NCBI GenBank assembly: GCA_031373545.1
Contig: JANMMT010000082.1
Coordinates: forward strand, 1-12,135
Direction of reading: 5' to 3'
Source: JADCCX01 sp031373545
GTDB lineage: Bacteria; Pseudomonadota; Alphaproteobacteria; Rhizobiales; Beijerinckiaceae
DNA: 12,135 bases
Under the pieces are notes generated by a model that did not search any database, was not told the origin of the DNA, and saw nothing but the letters and a program-made list of their open reading frames with translations. The position numbers and the translations under genes were made by a program. Positions 6,478-12,135 of the stretch are shown one piece after another (the stretch's first letter is position 1; every line of letters begins with the position of its first letter).

Positions 6478-6927
6478 ATGCCGCGCTATTTCAATCCACG
6501 GGGAATTTCGGCGCCTGCCTCGCGCTACAGCCACGGCGTGGTGCATTCGGCCCGCGCCCGCCGCCTTGTGATCTCTGGCCAGGTCGGCATACGCATGGAT
6601 GGAACCGTGCCTGCTGATCTCGAAGAGCAGATGGATGTGGCCTGGGACAACCTCATCGCTGTGCTGGCGGAGGGGGGCATGACGGTCGCCGACCTCATCA
6701 AGGTGGTCACATATGCCACTGTATCGGGGTCTGCGCCGCTGGCGCGCCGGGTTCGGCTGCGCAAGCTGGGGCTGCAGGCCCCTGCCTCGACCTATCTCGA
6801 AGTCGCCGGTCTGGCTTCGCCGGAATTCTTCTTCGAAGTCGAGGGGGAGGCTGTCAGCGAGGATATGGACAGCATCTATGACGAGATGCCCGGTGCGGAG
6901 CTGGGCGTGCCGCGCACGCGCTCTTGA
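6478..6927 (+). CDS. RidA (YjgF/YER057c/UK114) family protein lacking the catalytic arginine
   Basis: A small cytoplasmic trimer-forming fold of 149 residues. The family is recognised from YFNPRGISAPASRYSHGVV (4-22), ISGQVGIRMDG (32-42) and the C-terminal ASTYLEVAGLASPEFFFEVE (103-122). True RidA enzymes hydrolyse reactive enamines and imines released by PLP enzymes, using an arginine in the motif PARxxVEVxxLP. Here that position is Ser104 (PAST instead of PARS), as in the Rid subfamilies that lack deaminase activity, so enamine deaminase function is doubtful. The tail after about residue 130 is acidic then basic and is longer than in E. coli RidA. A strong GGAGG ribosome site supports the ATG. 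It is followed after 91 bases by a PLP-dependent aminotransferase, which fits a metabolic link. Confidence 0.85.
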   Translation: MPRYFNPRGISAPASRYSHGVVHSARARRLVISGQVGIRMDGTVPADLEEQMDVAWDNLIAVLAEGGMTVADLIKVVTYATVSGSAPLARRVRLRKLGLQAPASTYLEVAGLASPEFFFEVEGEAVSEDMDSIYDEMPGAELGVPRTRS

Positions 6928-7018
6928 TGGCAGCCGTCTGAAAATCCAGTGCCATGGGGTTCACGCGCGGGAGAAGCGGGCGTAGGCTGTTGATAGTCAC
7001 GCTCGGGAGAAGCCGCAG

Positions 7019-8371
7019 ATGTCAACGTCCAGCCCCACCGTAACCCCTCAGGATTTCGCCCCCAACGATCTTGATTCCTACTGGATGCCGTTCACGGCGA
7101 ATCGCGCCTTCAAGAAAAAGCCGCGCATCGTGGCCGGCGCCAAGGACATGCACTATGTGCGGGCCGATGGCTCGAAGGTGCTCGATGCCACCGCCGGGCT
7201 GTGGTGCGTCAATGCGGGCCACGCGCGTCGCCCCATTGTTGAGGCGATCCAGAAACAGGCCGAAGAGCTGGATTACGCGCCGCCGTTCCAGTTTGCGCAC
7301 CCCAAGGTGTTTGCGCTTGCCGCCCGCGTGGCCGCCATGGCACCCGGCGATCTCGACCATGTGTTCTTCTGTGGCTCAGGCTCGGAGGCGGTGGATTCCG
7401 CGCTGAAAATCGCGCTGGCCTATTTCAACGTCATGGGCAAGGGCCAGAAAACCCGCCTGATCGGACGCGAACGGGGCTATCACGGCGTGGGGTTTGGCGG
7501 CATTTCCGTGGGGGGCATGGTCAACAACCGCAAGTTCTTCGGCGGCCTTCTGGCGGGCGTCGATCACATGCCCCACACCTACAATCGCTCCGAGCAGGCC
7601 TACACCAAGGGCGAGCCGGGCTGGGGCGCGCATCTCGCTGATGATCTGGAAAAGATCGTGACCTTGCACGATGCCTCCACCATCGCCGCCGTCATCGTGG
7701 AGCCCATGGCGGGCTCGACCGGCGTGTTGCCGCCCCCCGTGGGCTATCTGAAGCGCCTGCGCGAAATTTGCGACAAGCACGGCATCCTGCTGATTTTCGA
7801 TGAAGTTATCTCGGGCTTTGGCCGCATGGGCTTCAATTTCGCCGCCGAGCGCTACGGCGTCATCCCCGACATGATCACCTTCGCCAAGGGCATCACCTCC
7901 GGCACGGTGCCCATGGGCGGCGTGGTCGTGCGCAAACCCATTTTCGATGCCTTCATGAAGGGCGAGGAGCACGTGATCGAGCTCTTTCACGGCTACACCT
8001 ACTCGGGCCATCCGCTGGCGGCCGCAGCGGGGCTCGCGACGCTGGAGCTCTACAAGGAAGAGGGGCTGTTCGAGCGGGCCAAAGCCATGGAGCCGGTCTG
8101 GGCCGATGCGATCTTCGCGGCCTGCAAGGGCCTGCCGCATGTGGAGGACATCCGCACCATCGGGCTGGTGGCAGCGGTGGATCTCAAACCCATCGACGGC
8201 AAGCCCAGCCTGCGCGGTTACAACGCCATGGAGCATGCCTTCCACGTGGAAGACATGATGATGCGCTATACGGGCGATACGCTGGTGGTCACGCCGCCGC
8301 TGGTCATTTCCGAAGCCCAAGTGGGCGAGGTGGCGGAAAAAATGGCGCGCACCATCCAGGCTGTGGCGTAG
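7019..8371 (+). CDS. Beta-alanine / omega-amino acid:pyruvate aminotransferase (class III)
   Basis: A PLP-dependent class III aminotransferase of 450 residues that moves the terminal amino group of an omega-amino acid or amine (beta-alanine is typical) to pyruvate, giving alanine and a semialdehyde. Visible marks are WMPFTANR (22-29) and LW at 61-62, typical of the beta-alanine:pyruvate branch; the PLP phosphate loop GSGSEAVD (119-126); RGYHG (152-156) with the stacking Tyr; IFDEV (259-263) with Asp261 contacting the pyridine nitrogen; and FAKG (288-291) with the Schiff-base Lys290. HGYTYSGHP further on is also typical. A GGGAGA ribosome site precedes the ATG. Physiological substrate is not fixed by sequence; polyamine, beta-alanine or uracil catabolism are candidates. 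The RidA-like gene upstream suggests joint handling of reactive intermediates. Confidence 0.9.
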   Translation: MSTSSPTVTPQDFAPNDLDSYWMPFTANRAFKKKPRIVAGAKDMHYVRADGSKVLDATAGLWCVNAGHARRPIVEAIQKQAEELDYAPPFQFAHPKVFALAARVAAMAPGDLDHVFFCGSGSEAVDSALKIALAYFNVMGKGQKTRLIGRERGYHGVGFGGISVGGMVNNRKFFGGLLAGVDHMPHTYNRSEQAYTKGEPGWGAHLADDLEKIVTLHDASTIAAVIVEPMAGSTGVLPPPVGYLKRLREICDKHGILLIFDEVISGFGRMGFNFAAERYGVIPDMITFAKGITSGTVPMGGVVVRKPIFDAFMKGEEHVIELFHGYTYSGHPLAAAAGLATLELYKEEGLFERAKAMEPVWADAIFAACKGLPHVEDIRTIGLVAAVDLKPIDGKPSLRGYNAMEHAFHVEDMMMRYTGDTLVVTPPLVISEAQVGEVAEKMARTIQAVA

Positions 8372-8463
8372 GTTCCGGATTGCGCGGCTGAAAATACTTG
8401 CGGAATGGCCCGGGACGTCACAGATTTCACGCTGTTCAGCCCCTAGGGCGAGGAGAGCGCACA

Positions 8464-10449
8464 ATGTCGTCGCAGGATCACGTCGGCCCAAGCCGCAGAG
8501 CTTTGATGGCCGGCGGCACAGCTCTGGTCGGCGCCATGGCGCTTGGCGGTGCGGCCTTCGCGCAGACGGGGGCGAACATCGTCAAGCTGCGCATTCTGGA
8601 AACCACGGACATTCACGTCCATGTACAATCCTATGATTACTACCGTGACCAGCCCGATGACACGGTCGGCCTCGCACGCGTCGCCAGTCTGGTGGACGCG
8701 GCCCGTGGGGGGGCGAAGAACACCCTGCTGTTCGAGAATGGCGATTTCCTGCAAGGCAACCCCATGGGCGATCTCATCGCTCTGGAGCGGGGCTTCAAGG
8801 GCGGAGACACGCATCCGATCATCCGCGCCATGAACCAGATGAAGTTCGATGCGGGCACGCTGGGCAACCATGAATTCAATTACGGACTCGAATTTCTGGC
8901 CAAGTCACTGGCGGGCGCCAAGCACCCCGTTGTCTGCTCCAACGTCGCCAAGGGGCAGCTTGCGGGCAGCGCGCGGGGCGATGACACGTTGGTGCGTCCC
9001 TACGTGATTCTTGACCGCGATGTGGTCGACGAGGCCGGCACCACGCACCGGTTGCGTGTAGGGGTCATCGGGTTCACGCCGCCGCAGGTCATGCAGTGGG
9101 ATCAGGCGCATTTGCGCGGCAAGGTGGAGACACGCGACATCGTGGAAAGCGCCCGCGCCTGGGTGCCGGAGATGAAGGAGCGCGGGGCCGATATCATCGT
9201 GGCGCTGGCCCATACTGGGATTTCCAATGCGGCGCCGCAGGGCAAGGATGAGAATGCGGCGTTGTACCTCAGCTTCGTGCCGGACATCGACGTGATCCTG
9301 ACGGGGCATCTGCATCTGGTTTTTCCCGGTCCCGTGTTCAAGGACAAGCCGGGCATCGACATCGACAAGGGCACGCTCAACGGCATTCCTGCCGTCATGG
9401 CCGGGTTCTGGGGCAGCCACCTCGGGCAGGTTGATCTTGTTCTGCAAAAGAGTGGCGGGGATTACAAGGTGATCGACCACAAGGTCGGCAACATCCCGAT
9501 CTTCAAGCGCGAGGCGGGCAAGGTCGTGCCGATGGCCGAGCCCAAGGCGGAGATGCTGGCCGCCGTGCAGGCCGACCATGAGGCGACGCTCGAGTACGTG
9601 CGCCGTCCTGTGGGCAAGACGGCCAAGGCGATGGACACCTACTTTGCACTGGTGGCGGACAGCGCGGCCCTGCAGGTGATCTCCGATGCGCAGCTGTGGT
9701 ACGCCAAGCAATTGCTGGCGGGTGGTCCCCATGCCGCATTGCCGCTGCTATCCTCCGTCGCGCCCTTCAAGGCCGGCGGGCGCGGCGGCGCGGAGTTCTA
9801 CACCCAGGTGCCCGAGGGCCAGGTGGCGCTCAAGAACGTGGCGGATCTTTATATCTATCCCAACACGCTCAAAGCCGTGAAGGTGAACGGCGCGCAGCTG
9901 AAGGATTGGCTGGAGCGCTCCTGCGGCATGTTCAACCAGATCAAGGTCAGCGCCGACGAGCAGCCGCTGATCAATGCGAACTTTCCAGCCTTCAATTTCG
10001 ACATGATCGACGGCGTGACCTACGAGATCGATCTGACGCAGCCCTCCAGATACGACCCTGCCGGGAAGCTGGAAGCGGCCGAGGCAAACCGCATCATCGG
10101 CCTCGCCTATCAAGGGGCGCCGGTGCGGGCCGATCAGCAGTTCGTCGTCGTGACCAACAACTACCGCGCCTCGGGCGGCGGCAGCTTCCCTGGCAACGAC
10201 GGCACGACAATTGTGCTGGATGCGCCCGATGCCACGCGGGACGTCATCATCAAGTTTTTCCAGCAAACCGGCACGCTGAACCCCAAGACGGATGACAACT
10301 GGCGTCTCAAATCCATACCTGGGGCCAGCAATGTGGTGTTCGAGAGCAACCCGAAGGGCAAGGACAGCGTGAGCACGGTCAAGGGCCTCGCCTTTGCCGG
10401 TGAAGCGCCCAATGGGTTTGCCAAGTATAAGCTTGATCTGGGAGCTTGA
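8464..10449 (+). CDS. cpdB: 2',3'-cyclic-nucleotide 2'-phosphodiesterase / 3'-nucleotidase, Tat-exported
   Basis: A periplasmic metallophosphoesterase of 661 residues that opens 2',3'-cyclic nucleotides to 3'-nucleotides and then dephosphorylates them, salvaging nucleosides and phosphate. The N-terminus has a twin-arginine motif, SRRALM (10-15), a hydrophobic stretch (16-31) and a likely cleavage after AFA (31-33). The metal-binding residues are Asp49 and His51 (TTDIHVH), Asp94 (NGDFLQG), Asn135 and His136 (GNHEFNYG), His250 (ALAHTG), and His282 and His284 (GHLH). The C-terminal 5'-nucleotidase-type domain holds DLYIYPNTLKAVKVNG and VVTNNYRASGGG, close to CpdB. The ATG at 8464 is chosen over an in-frame TTG at 8398 because AGGAG (8451-8455) lies at proper spacing and the signal peptide starts here. 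It probably has its own promoter in the 92-base gap upstream, though none is clear. Confidence 0.9.
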   Translation: MSSQDHVGPSRRALMAGGTALVGAMALGGAAFAQTGANIVKLRILETTDIHVHVQSYDYYRDQPDDTVGLARVASLVDAARGGAKNTLLFENGDFLQGNPMGDLIALERGFKGGDTHPIIRAMNQMKFDAGTLGNHEFNYGLEFLAKSLAGAKHPVVCSNVAKGQLAGSARGDDTLVRPYVILDRDVVDEAGTTHRLRVGVIGFTPPQVMQWDQAHLRGKVETRDIVESARAWVPEMKERGADIIVALAHTGISNAAPQGKDENAALYLSFVPDIDVILTGHLHLVFPGPVFKDKPGIDIDKGTLNGIPAVMAGFWGSHLGQVDLVLQKSGGDYKVIDHKVGNIPIFKREAGKVVPMAEPKAEMLAAVQADHEATLEYVRRPVGKTAKAMDTYFALVADSAALQVISDAQLWYAKQLLAGGPHAALPLLSSVAPFKAGGRGGAEFYTQVPEGQVALKNVADLYIYPNTLKAVKVNGAQLKDWLERSCGMFNQIKVSADEQPLINANFPAFNFDMIDGVTYEIDLTQPSRYDPAGKLEAAEANRIIGLAYQGAPVRADQQFVVVTNNYRASGGGSFPGNDGTTIVLDAPDATRDVIIKFFQQTGTLNPKTDDNWRLKSIPGASNVVFESNPKGKDSVSTVKGLAFAGEAPNGFAKYKLDLGA

Positions 10450-10509
10450 AGCCGAGTGTTGCGTTAGGGATACGCTGCCTTGCGCAATAACGGCGGCGTG
10501 ATTGTCGCG

Positions 10510-10525
10510 GCATGGATGTCCATGC
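10510..10525. repeat. Short inverted repeat before the L,D-transpeptidase start
   Basis: GCATGGATGTCCATGC has seven-base perfect arms around a two-base centre and ends 12 bases before the ATG at 10538, next to its AAGG ribosome site. In RNA it could form a six-pair stem with a four-base loop close to the ribosome site; as DNA it could be an operator. It may also be chance. Confidence 0.35.
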
Positions 10526-10537
10526 GATAAGGCGCAC

Positions 10538-11914
10538 ATGAAATCCGCAAGACTTTCCATGACTGTTGCCGTTTCTGCCTTGCTGGTCGGCATCCCGCTG
10601 GCGCAGGCACAAACCTTCCAACCCGCCGCGCCTGCGCCAGCTTCGGGCGCGTTCAGCGTGCCCTTGCCGCCTCCACCCCCTGCCCCGCCGACAGCGGCGG
10701 ACATGGGTGCGCCCCCGGCTGCTCCAGCGCCGGCTCGCAAGCGGGTTGCGGCCCCGCCGCCCCGTTTCGCGGCGCTGTCGCGCGACACGCGGCCCACCTT
10801 CGGCCCCCAGTCGGTTGCCGCGACGGATGCGGCCGTTTCGCGCTACCGCGCCATCGTTCAGCAGGGCGGCTGGCCCCGTGTATCCGCCGGCAGCACGGCG
10901 CAAATTCGCCAACAGCTGGAGATCGAAGGTGATCTCGAACCCGGCGGCGATCCGCGCGCGGCGCTGCGCAAGTTCCAGATGCGCCACGGCCTGGCTGAAT
11001 CGGGCGTGATGAACCCCGCGACTCTGGCGGCCATGAACATCACGGCAGAGACGCGCCTGCGCCAGCTTGAGGCGAGCGTTGCCCGCATGCGGGGGTCGAG
11101 TTTCCTGTTTGGTGATCGCTATGTGGTGGTGAACATACCCGCCGCTGCAGTGGAGACGGTCGAAAACGGGCAGGTGCGCCGCCGCTATGTGGCAGTGGTC
11201 GGCAAGGCGGACCGGGCGTCACCACCCGTTGAAACGCGCATCACCAATGTGAATTTCAACCCGACATGGACGGTGCCGACCTCGATCATCAAGAAGGACA
11301 TCATTCCAAAGATGCAAAAGGACCCTGGTTATCTCAGCCGGTCCAAGATCCGCATCCTGGATGGCCGTGGCCGCGAGATCAACCCTTCGAGCATCGACTG
11401 GTCCACCGAGCGGGCGGCGAATTTTACGCTGCGCCAGGATCCGGGGGCCGGCAATTCGCTGGGGCAGGTGCGCATCGACATGCCCAACAACCTTGCGGTC
11501 TACATGCACGACACGCCGTCCAAGCGGCTGTTTGCGCGTGATGACCGATTCCATTCCTCCGGCTGCGTGCGCGTGGCCGATGTGCGCGATCTGGCGACGT
11601 GGCTGCTTGCGGGCAACAGTGGTTGGGAGCGCGCGGATACGGACGCAGCCATCGCGGCACAGGAGCGCAAGGATGTGCGCCTGGCCCGCCCGGTGCCCGT
11701 GGCCTGGACCTATTTCACAGGCTACGGCATGCCCGATGGCACGGCGCATTTTCGCGCGGACATCTACGATCTCGATCGTGCGGGCGGAGGCATGCCCATT
11801 GCGGTGCGCGCCGCGCCGCGGCCCGATGCGCCATCGATGTCCAGTGGACCTTTAGAGTTGGAGCCGCAACCGCCAGCCCAGCCCGGGTTCTGGGAGTGGT
11901 TTCGGCCACAATAA
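10538..11914 (+). CDS. Periplasmic L,D-transpeptidase (YcbB/LdtD-like) with peptidoglycan-binding domain
   Basis: An exported enzyme of 458 residues that forms 3-3 cross-links in peptidoglycan or attaches other groups to it. The order is: a signal peptide (1-24, cleavage likely after AQA), a Pro/Ala-rich linker (about 27-78), a peptidoglycan-binding helical domain (about 118-168, with LRKFQMRHGLAESGVMNPAT), and an L,D-transpeptidase catalytic domain (about 193-355). The catalytic signature is YMHDTP (322-327) with His324 and HSSGCVRV (339-346) with the nucleophile Cys343. The NPTWTVP and IDMPNN blocks match the YcbB branch. The ATG at 10538 is preferred to the one at 10502 because it opens directly into the signal peptide and follows AAGG. 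The Trp-rich C-terminus (FWEWFRPQ) is unusual. An insertion sequence lies 38 bases after the stop. Confidence 0.9.
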   Translation: MKSARLSMTVAVSALLVGIPLAQAQTFQPAAPAPASGAFSVPLPPPPPAPPTAADMGAPPAAPAPARKRVAAPPPRFAALSRDTRPTFGPQSVAATDAAVSRYRAIVQQGGWPRVSAGSTAQIRQQLEIEGDLEPGGDPRAALRKFQMRHGLAESGVMNPATLAAMNITAETRLRQLEASVARMRGSSFLFGDRYVVVNIPAAAVETVENGQVRRRYVAVVGKADRASPPVETRITNVNFNPTWTVPTSIIKKDIIPKMQKDPGYLSRSKIRILDGRGREINPSSIDWSTERAANFTLRQDPGAGNSLGQVRIDMPNNLAVYMHDTPSKRLFARDDRFHSSGCVRVADVRDLATWLLAGNSGWERADTDAAIAAQERKDVRLARPVPVAWTYFTGYGMPDGTAHFRADIYDLDRAGGGMPIAVRAAPRPDAPSMSSGPLELEPQPPAQPGFWEWFRPQ

Positions 11915-11952
11915 GGGGGCGGGCTCCAAATTGCCACATTTACAGACGACAA

Positions 11953-11959
11953 GGTAGTG
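11953..11959. repeat. Outer end of an IS1-family terminal inverted repeat
   Basis: GGTAGTG fits the GGnnnTG tip typical of IS1-family ends and lies three bases outside the transposase stop codon, as expected for the 3' end of such an element. The partner end and target duplication are outside the window, so the boundary is inferred. Confidence 0.5.
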
Positions 11960-11961
11960 GG

Positions 11962-12135
11962 TCAGTTTGAAAATTGTTTTTTGTAGGGTCCGCGCTTCGT
12001 TGGCCTGATATCGGCATCTTCAATCAGTTTCACGATATCACCAATCTCCCAAAGACGCGAGGAAACGCCAGCGGCCATTGCAGGCGACATGCGAAGCTTC
12101 TGGTGAATGCGGACGAAGTTGTAATACATCATGTG
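11962..12135 (-). CDS. IS1-family transposase, C-terminal 57 residues (cut by window edge)
   Basis: The minus strand from the window edge to a TGA at 11962-11964 encodes a C-terminus with YYNFVRIHQKLRMSPAMAAG, then RLWEIGDIVKLIED and a basic KRGPYKK tail. The N-F-V-R-x-H-x-x-L-x-x-(S/T)-P-A-M-A-A-G block followed by an Arg-Leu-Trp segment and KRGPYKK is what I know from IS1-family DDE transposases of Alphaproteobacteria. The catalytic Asp and Glu residues would lie upstream, outside the window. Whether the full gene is intact is unknown. Confidence 0.8.
   Translation of the reverse strand, partial: HMMYYNFVRIHQKLRMSPAMAAGVSSRLWEIGDIVKLIEDADIRPTKRGPYKKQFSN

Larger units (their letters stand above)
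11953..12135 (-). mobile_element. IS1-family insertion sequence, one end only
   Basis: The last 183 bases hold the 3' end of a leftward transposase gene and its terminal tip. The element continues beyond the window edge, so its length and intactness cannot be judged. It is somewhat less GC-rich than its neighbours. It sits downstream of the L,D-transpeptidase gene without breaking it. Confidence 0.75.

Noticed and set aside
8398..8426. TTGCGG / CAGATT as a promoter for cpdB
   Set aside because: Spacing of 17 is right, but the -10 matches only half of the consensus; not convincing.
7376..9732. Minus-strand frames at 7376-8491 and 8905-9732
   Set aside because: They lie opposite the aminotransferase and CpdB genes, are His/Arg/Gly-rich and carry no recognisable domain.
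10459..10487. TTGCG...CGCAA inverted repeat after cpdB as a terminator
   Set aside because: Only five-base arms far apart and no T-tract.
1..12135. Defence system, prophage, CRISPR array, tRNA or rRNA
   Set aside because: Nothing matching these was seen; all large frames are explained by conserved chromosomal genes and one IS end.

Overview
The window reads as a stretch of high-GC alphaproteobacterial chromosome. The gene order PPDK/PEP-synthase regulator - maf - aroE - coaE - dnaQ is the block that sits beside the chromosomal origin in Caulobacter and related Alphaproteobacteria (the 'RP001' side of the hemE/RP001 origin). The other genes (TIGR01459-type HAD protein, membrane-anchored degenerate EAL protein, omega-aminotransferase, Tat-exported CpdB) also fit this class. 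The exact genus cannot be fixed from the sequence; Hyphomicrobiales (Rhizobiales) is my best guess.

Layout. (1) 1-394: non-coding and unusually AT-rich at its left edge (about 37% GC over the first 60 bases). It holds a perfect DnaA box, a second DnaA-like box, an exact CtrA-type TTAA-N7-TTAAC site and four GANTC (CcrM) sites; I read it as part of a candidate chromosomal replication origin. (2) 395-4020, plus strand: five tightly packed genes (spacings -4, +9, +3 and +6 bases), clearly one operon, pointing away from the candidate origin. They cover control of pyruvate/PEP interconversion, nucleotide sanitation (Maf), aromatic amino acid synthesis (AroE), the last step of CoA synthesis (CoaE) and replication proofreading (DnaQ). 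(3) 4021-6289, minus strand: a two-gene operon with a TipF-like transmembrane/coiled-coil/EAL protein upstream and a HAD-IIA family protein 10 bases downstream. Its last stop codon abuts the dnaQ stop codon. (4) 6290-6477: a divergent intergenic region with an imperfect palindrome in front of ridA. (5) 6478-11914, plus strand: a RidA-family protein without the catalytic arginine, a beta-alanine/omega-amino acid:pyruvate transaminase, a Tat-exported 2',3'-cyclic nucleotide phosphodiesterase/3'-nucleotidase, and a periplasmic L,D-transpeptidase; these have gaps of about 90 bases and may be transcribed separately. (6) 11953-12135: the end of an IS1-family insertion sequence, with its transposase running leftward on the minus strand and cut by the window edge.

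Most of this is conserved housekeeping chromosome. I see no defence system, prophage, CRISPR array, tRNA or rRNA, and no evidence of a wholly new system. The parts most worth a second look are the origin-like region, the degenerate EAL protein and its HAD partner, the arginine-less RidA, and the insertion sequence lying immediately behind the L,D-transpeptidase gene.
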